From Methylococcaceae bacterium (GTDB taxonomy: Bacteria > Pseudomonadota > Gammaproteobacteria > Methylococcales > Methylomonadaceae), in NCBI GenBank assembly GCA_947505105.1, contig CANNKG010000012.1, positions 1-55,347 on the forward strand: a stretch of 55,347 nucleotides of DNA, written 5' to 3'. How positions within the stretch are numbered: position 1 is the first letter of the stretch; each line of letters opens with the position of its first letter. The position numbers and the translations under genes were made by a program. The notes under the pieces were generated by a model. The model saw only the letters and a list, made by a program, of their open reading frames with translations, was not told the origin of the DNA and did no database searches. Positions 26,535 to 36,400 of this stretch are shown piece by piece.

Positions 26535-28328
26535 TCATTTTTCTCTATTCTGAGAAGTATCTGTCTGAGAACTCACCATCGCATTTTGACCCGGCAAGTT
26601 TTCGATATAAAAAGTTTGCGTAGGAAAGGCGAATTTCACGTCGACTGTTTCTGCTAACCGCAAAATATCGATCAGAATTTGCTGTTTTACATTTAGCTCA
26701 GTCGCGGAATCCGATACCTTTATAAAGAAATCTAGCAGAATATCGATGCTGTTAGCGCCGAGATTATTGAGCACTACCCGAATGTTATCTTTACGCGTGT
26801 CCGGATGAACTTCAAGCATGTGTCTGATTTGTTGAATAAACGCCTCGATTTTCTCAATCGGTGTGTCATAGGTCAAATTAAGAACGGTTTTTAACTGCCG
26901 GTACTGTCGCAATGCCATATTGTCTACAATGCTGTTGACAAGCTGGCTACTCGGTATAGTCACCAGGGAATTATGCGAAGTGCGAATTCGCGTGCTACGG
27001 AAGCCTACATTCTCCACGATGCCTTCAACATCTTTCAATTTGATTGAATCACCCACCCCGAACGGCTTTTCGAACATGATGATCAGAGAGCCCAGTAAAT
27101 TGGCAAGCGTTTGTTGCGCGGCCAAAGCAACGGCCAGACCGCCGACCCCGAGACCTGCCAAAACCGAATACGCAGGTAGACCTACTCGGTCAGCGCCGGT
27201 GACAATGATTAAAATTGAAGCCACCACCGTCAAAAGCCGCATGACCAAACGGATCAACTGGCTGTCAATACTGCCTATTTGTAGCTTTTCCATTTCACTG
27301 AGGCTTGAAGCAGCAGCGCCACCGAACACCCACACGGCCCAGGTTAATGCGAGATAAAATACAGTCCACATCGATAAGGTCAGAACCTGGTAGATAGGAG
27401 CCGAAACCCGCAAAATTTCGGCGAGAATAAATACCAGTATAGGCATAACGATAACTAGGCTGATGGGACGTAGCAGATCAAGCCATTGCCCGGTAATCGT
27501 GGTCTGATGATCCATGCGGCGACTGATGCGAAAACATGAATGAAGAACCCAGAAGCCGGCGCCTAAGATCACCACAACACCGCACCAGCGCCATAGTGGT
27601 TGATCTAAAAACACTGCACGTATTCGATGCCTAGGGGTATCGACCATCCACTTGGATGGCACTATTTGATGCAATACAATTGCAATCCCGACAGGACTAT
27701 AGGAAGCGAAGTCGTACCACCCTACCGAAGCACCGGCCTTATAGGGAAGTTCTTTGACCCTCTCATAAAATTCCGGTATTCGACTCACGGTTTCCGAAGA
27801 GAATAGGTATTCCCCAGCTCTTGGTCCTGATTCGATCCGGCGTATCCGAATTTCGGAATTCGGATAAGTCCAGGTCTTAAATTCGGCTTTTGCCATCGCT
27901 TCGGCATCGGGTATCGACGCAACAGGCGGCAGATCGATGCGATCGAGTATCTCTTTCAATTGGACCGCCAACCGGCGAGCAGACTCGTGGCGCATGGATG
28001 GCGGCACTTGGCTTAAATCCAAACTCCGTTGAGCCGCTTCCTGATAATGAAAACTATCGCGCATAGCAGTCACTTCTTCCGCGGACAAGTAAAGTCTTTG
28101 TGTATCAAGATAAGTATTAACGAGGCCTGCACCCGTCGCATAACCTTTGTCCATGAATTCGATAAAGTCTAGCAGCGTGGTCCGTGGACTGGAGGTGTCG
28201 ATTGGCTTTAGCGGATTTTCCGGAGTAGCATTCGCCGGAATGTTCCAAAGAAACAGTATGCTTAGCACAATAATAAACTTGAGCGAGCATAATTTAACGC
28301 TCAACATTGTTGAATGAATATTGGTCAT
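26535..28328 (-). CDS. MscS-family mechanosensitive channel
   Basis: The 597-aa protein has a signal peptide, a periplasmic domain to about residue 250, four or so membrane segments (about 245-265, 285-305, 320-340 and 360-380) and the pore helix and beta-domain of MscS: a Gly/Ala-rich GLGVGGLAVALAAQQTLANLLGS-type TM3 and FEKPFGVGDSIKL. A cytoplasmic C-terminal domain follows. It should open when membrane tension rises. The larger N-terminal part places it with the MscS-like proteins of YnaI/YbdG-type size, not minimal MscS. An alternative start seven codons in (28307) is possible. Confidence 0.88.
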   Translation of the reverse strand: MTNIHSTMLSVKLCSLKFIIVLSILFLWNIPANATPENPLKPIDTSSPRTTLLDFIEFMDKGYATGAGLVNTYLDTQRLYLSAEEVTAMRDSFHYQEAAQRSLDLSQVPPSMRHESARRLAVQLKEILDRIDLPPVASIPDAEAMAKAEFKTWTYPNSEIRIRRIESGPRAGEYLFSSETVSRIPEFYERVKELPYKAGASVGWYDFASYSPVGIAIVLHQIVPSKWMVDTPRHRIRAVFLDQPLWRWCGVVVILGAGFWVLHSCFRISRRMDHQTTITGQWLDLLRPISLVIVMPILVFILAEILRVSAPIYQVLTLSMWTVFYLALTWAVWVFGGAAASSLSEMEKLQIGSIDSQLIRLVMRLLTVVASILIIVTGADRVGLPAYSVLAGLGVGGLAVALAAQQTLANLLGSLIIMFEKPFGVGDSIKLKDVEGIVENVGFRSTRIRTSHNSLVTIPSSQLVNSIVDNMALRQYRQLKTVLNLTYDTPIEKIEAFIQQIRHMLEVHPDTRKDNIRVVLNNLGANSIDILLDFFIKVSDSATELNVKQQILIDILRLAETVDVKFAFPTQTFYIENLPGQNAMVSSQTDTSQNREK

Positions 28329-29020
28329 GATTGATTGTTAGGAGGTAAGTAAAAAAATGCCCAACCATCAACGTACTGGAATCGTTAACGTTGGACCTGT
28401 CGATTTGGCGGTACTAGCCTGCAAACGAAATAATTGCATTATAAAGCGTAATTGTTGATTTTGATTCAAGATCATTAACCGCCAGACAGGGCAATCGCGC
28501 AATGTCGCCCCACCTTACCAAAGATTAATTCAAAGCGGCTATCATCGTTGACTAGCGCTTACGTATACTTTGCTTTGAAGAACCGATAAACAAGTATTTC
28601 TCGGTGCTTCACTTTCATAGATTTCTATAAATTTCAGTAAACCTTCTGCTTGTATGAGAATCGCTCGTTTAAAATGAAAAATTTTAAAATGCTATTCTCG
28701 GACAATCTGAGTGTCTTCGTTTTGATTTTTAGTTACTCGGGGGGTCAAGCGATTGTCGTGAGTACAACAGAAATTCTCAATGAATTGAACTGCCGGTTTA
28801 GGTAGGCCCGATACGTTTGGCTGCGTAATAAGGGGTTTCCAAGATCAAAATCCAAGTAGGAACAATCTATCAGCTTCGATCATTTGTCAAATTCGGGAGA
28901 ACTTACAGCATTTTAATTTAAATTGATTACATAACTATCAACATCTTCGTCAAAAGCTAAGCAGTCTTCGCATGAATTCTACCGATTTCAGCGGCGTCAA
29001 AAATTTTGTCATCCGTAAAT
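28329..29020. other. Non-coding stretch, no convincing gene
   Basis: This stretch is A+T-rich and has stops in all frames. A 43-codon plus-strand frame at 28674-28805 has an ATG and a hydrophobic segment but no ribosome site, and I do not accept it. The rest shows no RNA fold that I can support. It must contain the MscS promoter. Confidence 0.5.
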
Positions 29021-29100
29021 ATCCCCCGGCAAAGCCGGGGGCTTTATACGGTAAACCGCTCAAAGCGGGTTAAATTTGTGCCACCTAAAGGGTGACGGTG
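29021..29100. repeat. Triple-hairpin repeat block
   Basis: Three hairpins follow one another: CCCCCGGC/GCCGGGGG (29023-29041), an imperfect AACCGCT/AGCGGGTT (29054-29071) and CACC/GGTG (29082-29094). On the minus strand the block lies just downstream of the DUF1254 gene and could stop its transcription. The structure also resembles repeat or transposon ends. Confidence 0.6.
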
Positions 29101-29159
29101 TTAAATGATAAGGTCACCATAAACAAAGAAAAGTTGGCCGCATACTGACTTCTTCATGT

Positions 29160-30695
29160 TTATTCAACTGCCGACTGAAGCTCGATATCCCCCGGTTGCC
29201 AGGTCTTATCGAACCAAGGTTCGAGCGGCCCGTAGAGGCGCAGGATCATGAACCACCCTTTGCCGGGAATCGTCTGCACCCAGTTGTTCTCAAACCCTTT
29301 CGGCGAACGTGGGCCAAAATAGACATCCACTGACCCGTCTCCATTGGTCTTCAGGGCTTTATTCTGGCTGCTCACGCTCGGAGACTTTTGATCCGTCTGG
29401 ACCATAGAACGCGTCTGGTTGTCATAGACGATAACCGACCAGAAATCCTTTACCGGTACGTTGGGCGGCAGGCGCATCTTATAGGTCTTTCCGCCGTTGA
29501 ACGGGTTGCCCTTCGAGTCCTGGACAGCCCACGGATACTGAGACCCTTTGCCTACCATCTTCATTTCCATGGCTGGGGTAACGCCGGTAGCAAAGTAGTA
29601 GTACTGAATGTAGCCATCCATGTTGGTCACGCCGGGCGCGCTCTCGAACTTATAGCCGCCGAAGAATGGCAGGCGCCATGCGCGGTCCGAGAAGAAGTAG
29701 GCGTCTTTCGAGCGTACCTTGAAGGCGATGGTGCGCGCTGTCACAGCGCCGATATTTGCCGCATCCGAGAGGATCTTTTTCATCCGTTCGTCGGGCGAAA
29801 AAGGTTGCCCTTTGACAATGCCGATGGAGGCAAAGAGGCCGAGCGTAGTCGGATCACTGCCTTCTGAGGGCTCTTCCTGGATAACCTTGTTCAACATTTC
29901 CCAGAATGCATAGTCGCCGGGAGCGACAAAGTTTGCGGGAACGCCTGAGCCATTGATGAACTTGATCTCTGGGGGATTCTCGGCCTCCGAAAGCTGATAA
30001 ATCTTCAGGTGATTTTTGACCAACTCAACGCCGGGCTTTGTGGAGCCATCAACCAGGAAGGCGCGAAAGAACAGCCAGTTGCCAAACGTACTCGGCTGCA
30101 CGACCACATAACCCTCTGGGACCTCGCCCTTGTAGCCGGGTGGCAGAACGAGATACTTGCCACCTTTTCCATGATCCTCACCGGTAATACCGACATCGGC
30201 AACCCAGCGATACCAGAAATCGTTCACGCCACCTAAGACTTCGGGCGGAATCTCCACAACCAGCGGACCTTTCTTCGTGTCGAGCCAGATGAAGTTGTAG
30301 ATGGTGTTGTCGTTCGCCGTGAGTTCCACCGTTCGGGCATCGACAAGATCTTCCCATATGACATCGGTCTGGTTGTCCGGCCCGAACTTGCGGAGCGAGT
30401 CGCGCATGCCAGCCTGATTCACGATCGGGATCGCCATGAGATAAGCCTGAAGGGCGCGCGAACGATCAAGATTGTCGTAGATCTTCTCGACGGTGTCTGG
30501 CTTGGGATAGCCGTAACTCAGATCCAGGGTGCCGATGGAGCTTTCGATCTTATCCGGCACGGCGACGCCCGGAGCGATGGGTGTCGAGAACGTGAACTGA
30601 GAATCAACCGGCGCCTGCCCGAAGGTTCGTCCTGACACAAACAGGACCGTTGCGACCAGCGTTGCGCATATGTAAACTCGATTAATTGACTGCAC
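29160..30695 (-). CDS. Secreted DUF1254/DUF1214 protein
   Basis: The 511-aa protein has a signal peptide to about residue 26 (TFG-QA). An N-terminal DUF1254 region (YLMAIPIVNQ.., about 60-190) and a C-terminal DUF1214 region (YYYFATGVTPAM, WSVIVYDNQTRSMVQTDQ, GKGWFMILRLYGPLEPWFD, about 370-505) are clear. The family's activity is not established. Three sampled 60-base lines are 57-63% G+C, well above neighbouring genes, and repeats flank both sides. This suggests recent acquisition. It is predicted to be periplasmic. Confidence 0.9.
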   Translation of the reverse strand: MQSINRVYICATLVATVLFVSGRTFGQAPVDSQFTFSTPIAPGVAVPDKIESSIGTLDLSYGYPKPDTVEKIYDNLDRSRALQAYLMAIPIVNQAGMRDSLRKFGPDNQTDVIWEDLVDARTVELTANDNTIYNFIWLDTKKGPLVVEIPPEVLGGVNDFWYRWVADVGITGEDHGKGGKYLVLPPGYKGEVPEGYVVVQPSTFGNWLFFRAFLVDGSTKPGVELVKNHLKIYQLSEAENPPEIKFINGSGVPANFVAPGDYAFWEMLNKVIQEEPSEGSDPTTLGLFASIGIVKGQPFSPDERMKKILSDAANIGAVTARTIAFKVRSKDAYFFSDRAWRLPFFGGYKFESAPGVTNMDGYIQYYYFATGVTPAMEMKMVGKGSQYPWAVQDSKGNPFNGGKTYKMRLPPNVPVKDFWSVIVYDNQTRSMVQTDQKSPSVSSQNKALKTNGDGSVDVYFGPRSPKGFENNWVQTIPGKGWFMILRLYGPLEPWFDKTWQPGDIELQSAVE

Positions 30696-30819
30696 TGCTT
30701 TTCTCCGCTTTTAGTGTGAATCCAAGTTCAACTATTGTACTCCCGCGTGCCGACCCGCGAGGCCCAACGTGATGTATACGACATTTTGTCCTATATCAAA
30801 AATTTAATTTGTCGTCTAA

Positions 30820-30919
30820 CAGGTTGTTGAAAAAATCGGTGTACCCACTTCATTATGGTAGATGGGTTGGATACTTATGTACTATATATTGCATATGATG
30901 TTCATTTTTCAACAGCCTG
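30820..30919. repeat. 100-bp MITE with 15-bp terminal inverted repeats
   Basis: The left end, CAGGTTGTTGAAAAA, pairs with the right end, TTTTTCAACAGCCTG (one mismatch). The 70-base core is non-coding. CAGGCTGTTGAAAA-type ends are seen on several insertion sequences, so this is a non-autonomous derivative. It lies upstream of the DUF1254 gene. Confidence 0.8.
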
Positions 30920-30970
30920 CTACGTAATTTTAAAATATTATATTAAACAACTGACTGTAATTATAAATGG

Positions 30971-31230
30971 ATGGCTAAAGACGAGCAAACAAATATCACA
31001 TCAACCCAGGCAAACGCATTAAAATTTATCCGCAAACAAGGCTTTAGCGCTGAAGTCACTATCCCAAGCAACAAGACGACGTTTTTTGGCCAGACTGAAT
31101 TCTGACGGTTCGCATTGAAACAAATTTAGCGCTAGATGACGAATGCTGGTCATATACACGGTACATTTTCTTTAAGAATCCGACTGGCATCCTCACGCAT
31201 CAAGACCTCATCCCACAATTCGCCTCATGA
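30971..31230 (+). pseudogene. Small hypothetical gene broken by one frameshift
   Basis: A 44-codon frame (ATG 30971, stop TGA 31103) continues in the +2 frame from 31108 to a TGA at 31228. Both parts have protein-like composition (ITSTQANALKFIRKQGF..; RIETNLALDDECWSYTRYIFF..). Restoring one base near 31103 would give about 85 residues. I do not recognise the family. Confidence 0.55.
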
Positions 31231-31365
31231 GCCAAAATAGTCTTGTTTGGATTGCCTTCTCAAGCGCCTGCATTAAATTGAGATCGCACCCTCTAGGTTT
31301 ACGAACTCTGTTCGTTATATTATAAAGAGTTAGTTCCTCGTCTAAGAAACGAGACTTTCTATTCT

Positions 31366-31517
31366 AGTACTCAGTCAATTTTGTTTTGTCGAGTACTTAT
31401 AAATACCCCGTTCGTCCTGAGCTTGTCGAAGGATTTGCGGTTCATGGTTCGACAAGCTCACCACGAACAGTTTTTTTTGAACTACACCCGCCATAATTAA
31501 ATTGACTCAGTACTAGG
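31366..31517 (+). repeat. MITE-like inverted-repeat element with REP-like hairpin, right copy
   Basis: This is the near-identical reverse complement of 1-148. TAGTACTCAGTCAATTT at the left and AATTGACTCAGTACTA at the right are its terminal repeats. It ends 26 bases before the truncated TMEM175-like gene. The core hairpin again uses GTTCGTCCTGAGCTTGTCGAA. Confidence 0.88.
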
Positions 31518-31542
31518 TACCATTAAATCAAAGAAGGTAAGT

Positions 31543-31653
31543 ATGTCACAGGAAACTAATTCACCACACAAGAAAGGGCTTTTCGATCTCGAGCGCAATT
31601 CAGCATTAACAGATGGCGTCTTTGCCATCGTAATTAAGTTATTAGCAATGTAA
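31543..31653 (+). pseudogene. Truncated TMEM175/DUF1211-type channel gene
   Basis: The frame is 36 codons with an AAGAAGG ribosome site. The segment DLERNSALTDGVFAIVIKLL matches the first transmembrane helix of bacterial TMEM175-type potassium channels, which usually read (R)xxxxSDGVFAIxITLL and are about 200 residues long. The reading stops after LAM, so only the N-terminus remains. Transposase-derived sequence begins 14 bases later. Confidence 0.65.
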
Positions 31654-31666
31654 CCACCTATCTTAA

Positions 31667-31948
31667 ACAATTACCAAAAATTCCAAAATTAAAAAATATC
31701 TGCAAAAATGGCTGCAACAGCATTTTGTCATTCAGAAGCAACGTACCAACTTGCCGTTCTTTGTCAGTAGTAACATCATTGAATCCCTGTTTAGCAATTT
31801 CAAACATATTATCGAACGAAGTACGCAAGCGGACATTAATCGCACGACATTATTGATCCCTGTGCTCTATGGGCAACTAGATAAAACAAAAATGACTCAA
31901 GTATTGGATCATGCACACCATAATGACTTAGAAATGCGGGAGAGATAA
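31667..31948 (+). pseudogene. Transposase 3' remnant
   Basis: The open frame from 31667 to 31948 has no start. The block SSNIIESLFSNFKHII resembles the (S/T)SDIIESIFGKYK motif near the C-terminus of a family of DDE transposases, and IPVLYGQL and LDHAHHNDLE follow, as expected near the end of such proteins. It abuts the truncated TMEM175-like gene, so a past insertion and deletion probably removed both missing parts. Confidence 0.55.
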
Positions 31949-32243
31949 CATCCCCTACACTGTTTGAAATAAACGCCAAGCGTTTTTCGACGATATAGAA
32001 AGCAAAAAAGCAGAAAAAAATATAATATAGGTAAATGGACTTATTCGACAGCCTATTCTTGATCTGACTATTCTTCCTGAAGCTTAAATACTTCTCTTTG
32101 ATACGATTAATTAAAAAATCTAACATAATACATTCGAGCAATTTAGAGTAGGTTTAATAAATTTAACTTATTCAAAAACAGACCTTATATGTCTCTATAA
32201 TAACGGTTTCAATTTTAAAACGCCTTTTTTTGAGAACGCCTCT

Positions 32244-33449
32244 ATGAATATAATCAAACGAATTGTGAATGCAAACAATAATCGCGATCCGGAGCGACTC
32301 GAAAAGAAATACCGCGCGATGCGAACCGATTCTTTTGTTTTTCTGAGAGGAACCTGTCATCTTTTTTACGATCGCTTGCCTAAAAATGGCATTTTTAGAT
32401 CAGCGCCACTTACATGGTGCTGTGGTGATTTACATCTGCAAAATTTTGGGACATTTAAAGGGGATAATCGACTCGTTTATTTTGATATGAATGATTTTGA
32501 CGAAGCGGCCTTGGCTCCTGTTAGTTGGGAGTTGTCAAGAATGCTTAGTAGCATTTTAGTTGCCGCTCAAACGCTACATATTTCTCCTAAAGAGGCGAAA
32601 ATACTCGCTAAACAGTTTCTGGAAAGTTATGTCAAGGCATTATCAAGTGGCAAGGCGCTTTGGGTGGAACGAGAGACCAGCCAGGGCATGATCAAGGAAT
32701 TATTCGAAAAACTGCAAGACCGTAAACGTAAGAATTTGTTGGATAGTCGTACAGAATTAAAACATGACCAACGCTGTTTCACCTTGGACGGCAAAAAATC
32801 ATTGCCGATAACAGAGTCGCAGCGCATTCTCATCACACGTTTTATGGAACAGTTCGCAGCTCGTCAATCCGATCCTGAATTTTATAAAGTATTAGATATT
32901 GCTCGTCGAATTGCTGGAACGGGTAGCCTCGGTGTTGAACGCTATATTATATTGGTAGAAGGTAAAGGATCTCCTGATCATAATTATTTATTGGATCTGA
33001 AACAGACGCGTCCTTCGTCGATTGCGAAACATTTGGAGGCTATCCAGCCTAAATGGATAAATGATGCTGAACGGATTGTCTCTATCCAAAAAAGGATGCA
33101 GGCGGTTTCTGACGCTTTTTTATTTCCCGAGGTCATAGAGCATCAATCTTATGTTCTTCAGGCCTTACAACCTTCTGAAGATCGCGTCCCTTTAGAAAAA
33201 CATCGCGCTCTTGATGATTTAATGACGGTCATTGCAACAATGGGTCAATGTGTGGCTTGGGCACAGTTAAGAAGTACAGGACGTCAAGGTTCCGCGATTG
33301 CAGATGAACTGATTGAATTCGCAAACAAAAAGAAATGGCAGCTAAATATATTAGAGGCCTCGTATGATTTGGCTGATCAAGTAAGGGATGATTGGAAAAG
33401 CTATTGTAAAGCTTATGATGATAATGCTTTTCAAATCAGTGAATCCTGA
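32244..33449 (+). CDS. DUF2252 family protein, short form
   Basis: The 401-aa protein has the family motifs FVFLRGTCHLFY, GDLHLQNFG, FDMNDFDEA, GTGSLG and LDLKQTRPS, and a late WAQLRSTGRQG. It is shorter and quite divergent from the copy at 14220, with a lower G+C content. A kinase-like fold is expected; the substrate is unknown. Its 3' end overlaps the 3' end of the convergent b561-ATPase gene by 19 bases. Confidence 0.87.
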   Translation: MNIIKRIVNANNNRDPERLEKKYRAMRTDSFVFLRGTCHLFYDRLPKNGIFRSAPLTWCCGDLHLQNFGTFKGDNRLVYFDMNDFDEAALAPVSWELSRMLSSILVAAQTLHISPKEAKILAKQFLESYVKALSSGKALWVERETSQGMIKELFEKLQDRKRKNLLDSRTELKHDQRCFTLDGKKSLPITESQRILITRFMEQFAARQSDPEFYKVLDIARRIAGTGSLGVERYIILVEGKGSPDHNYLLDLKQTRPSSIAKHLEAIQPKWINDAERIVSIQKRMQAVSDAFLFPEVIEHQSYVLQALQPSEDRVPLEKHRALDDLMTVIATMGQCVAWAQLRSTGRQGSAIADELIEFANKKKWQLNILEASYDLADQVRDDWKSYCKAYDDNAFQISES

Positions 33450-36400
33450 GTTTTTTCACCACCTTCAACCCGAAACCAAATTGACTTAATCGTTTCCAGT
33501 AACAGTAAGCTAAAAAATCCTGCTATCGCAGATACTGCAAGGTCATTCCAGTGCAATCGACCAAAGTGCAATAGCAATTGAGCTGGAGGCCAAAAAACCG
33601 CCGTTGCAAGGAGCGTAATCACGCTGCCAAATAGAATCCAAAGTGAACGATTGGGACTGAGAAACGCACGAATCAAAGAGGCATTAAACGAACGATTGAC
33701 TAAAATAAGCCCCATGTTCATTAGAACTAGGGATGTAAAAATTAATGCCCGAAAATCTGCTTCAGGCATGCCAAGATGAGCGGCACTAATCAACACTCCT
33801 GCCAAGATAGCTAGAACAATCAGACCCTGTAGAACAGCCCAAATAATGCGCTTTGGCAAAAGCAATGGACTAGCTGGATCACGCGGTGGGCGTCTCATGA
33901 CATCGGGTTCTTCCTGTTCGGCCTCAAAAACCACTGAACAGGCTGGATCGATAACCATTTCCAAAAATGCGATATGAATGGGGGTGAGTATTAGCGGCAA
34001 ACCCAGCAATAGTGGGAGAACCGCAAGGCCTGCAATCGGGATATGCACGGCAACAATATACTCAATTGCCTTTCGCAAATTGTCGTAAATACGTCGTCCT
34101 AGACGAATGGTTAAGACGATTGAGCCAAAATCATCATCAAGTAACACTATTGAGGAAGCTTCTCTCGCGACATCAGTGCCGCGTCCACCCATAGCGATTC
34201 CGATGTGGGCTGCCTTGATTGCCGGGGCATCATTTACTCCATCACCAGTCATCGCGACAACCTCCCCATTTGCCTTTAGGCTCTGGACAATGCGTAGTTT
34301 TTGATTTGGCTGGATTCGTGCGAATATCGATATCGACTTCACGCTGAGCGCCAGTGCTTCATCGGACATTGCATCGATATTATCGCCATTTAGGACATTG
34401 GCAGAATCTAAGCCAGCTTGCAAACCAATAGCTTGCGCTGTTGTAGGATAGTCCCCCGTTATCATCACCACCCTTATCCCGGCAGAGCGGCACTCAGCTA
34501 CAGCCGCTGGAACATTAGTACGTATTGGGTCAGCAAACCCGATCAAGCCAACGTACTCAAAATTCAAGCCGCGAGGTGTTTCAGGCATTTCACGCTGTTG
34601 ATCAATATCCGGTATGATAGCTTTGGCGACTCCAAGCACACGAATTCCATCTTTAGACAATCCATCTAATTGTTCCCGAATCTTAGCCAATCGTTCTACA
34701 GATAGCTGACAAAGTTCGGCGATGGCTTCAAGGGCACCCTTTGCGAAGGCTATGGCATTATTATCACCTTCTTTGGAGAGTATGTTCGCTACCACAAACA
34801 AATCCGGCCTAAGACCATAGGCATGAATTAGCTGGGTGCCTTTGAAATTTTCTTTAGTGGAACCAAGCTGTTTCTCTACAAGCGCGTGAACCGCTATATC
34901 CATTGGATCGGTAGGTTCTCGAGGACAAGCGAATAAGGCAGCCTCTAAAACATCTTTTGATTTGTCATCGAGTTTAGCGTTATTGTCTTGATTCCATCGG
35001 TCATCATCGCTGCGTAAAGCTACGACCGTCATTCGGTTTTCAGTCAGGGTACCTGTTTTATCAGTGCATAACACCGTAGTGGCACCAAGAGTCTCAATAG
35101 CAGAGGCGCGGCGGGTAAGAACCCGCACCTGCGAAATACGCCAAGCCCCCATGGCCATAAAAACAGCCAAGACGAGCGGGAACTCCTCAGGTAACAAAGA
35201 CATGCCTATTGCGATGCCACCTAGCATGGCATCAAGCCATGAGCCGCGCAGCAAACCAAATAATAAAACGGTTAGCGTCCCTATAAAGGCTCCGATGATA
35301 GCAAATGCGCGAACAAAAGCATGGATTTGCTTTTGTAAAAGGGGTTGTTCTGTTTCTATGCTTGAAAGCGCATGTCCAATTTTGCCCATTTCACTTCGAA
35401 TACCTGTTGCATGGACAAGTGCATGCCCGGTTCCTCTTACAATCAACGTTCCAGCAAAAATATAGGGTAAATCATCACCCCCTGGCTTTGCTGCGACAGC
35501 TTGATCTTGCTGGTTAACAATTGTATTTTGAGCTACTTTGCGGACAGGGACAGCTTCGCCAGTGAGTAGTGATTCATCAAGGAGTAGATCATGTGCCGAA
35601 ATCAAGGTTGCATCCGCTGCAACCCGGTCACCTTCGGAAACCACTATTAAATCATCTCTTACTACTTCCCTGCCAGAAATGAGGATTTTCTTACCATCGC
35701 GGATGACCAATGCCCTTGGACTTGCTAAGTTGCGTAGCGCTTCTAATACCCGTTCACTGCGTGATTCCTGAACAATGGTGATGGACACCGAGAGACCCGC
35801 AAATAGAAGCAGCAATATTGCCTCAGTCCTATCGCCGAGAAGCAGATAAACGACTCCACCTCCGATCAACAGTATGAACATCGGTTGGCGTAATACCTCA
35901 ACTAATATTCGAAGAAATCCGCGCTGATCTGTCTTAGGCAGCTCGTTGTAACCTTCTTGTTTAAGTCTTAATTTTGCTACCTCTGAAGTTAATCCAGTAA
36001 CAGCCCCAATCTCAGAAGGAACTGGTTCAGGTTCACGCGCCTCGCTTGTTTTGGGGTTATCGACAGTTGCTACTGCGGGTTGCGATTTTGAAGAAGTTGG
36101 CGATAACTTCGATCCCAACGGCAACATATTCCGCAAGGTGTTATCCCGTGAAATATAGTGATGGTATAGTGCGGCAATAGCATGTAAGCCGATGAGGAAG
36201 TAACCCACCGTGCCAAAAGTGGTGTGAATCTCCTTGATTAGTTCTGCTACGGATTTATTTTCATTGATGAGCGCTGGAATTTGCAGCCCGAAAAACGGGA
36301 TAGACTTGCCTTCAGCACTGAGCATCAACCATCCTGCCAACGGCATTAGGATCATCAGCAGATACAGGATTATTTTTACAAGCAGGGAGGATAGCTTCTG

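Noticed and set aside
28674-28805. A 43-codon plus-strand frame with a hydrophobic segment
   Set aside because: It has no ribosome site and no recognisable features, in a long A+T-rich gap.
31836-32141. A minus-strand frame of 101 codons
   Set aside because: Its second half is antisense to the transposase remnant, it has no ribosome site and its composition is A/T-driven.
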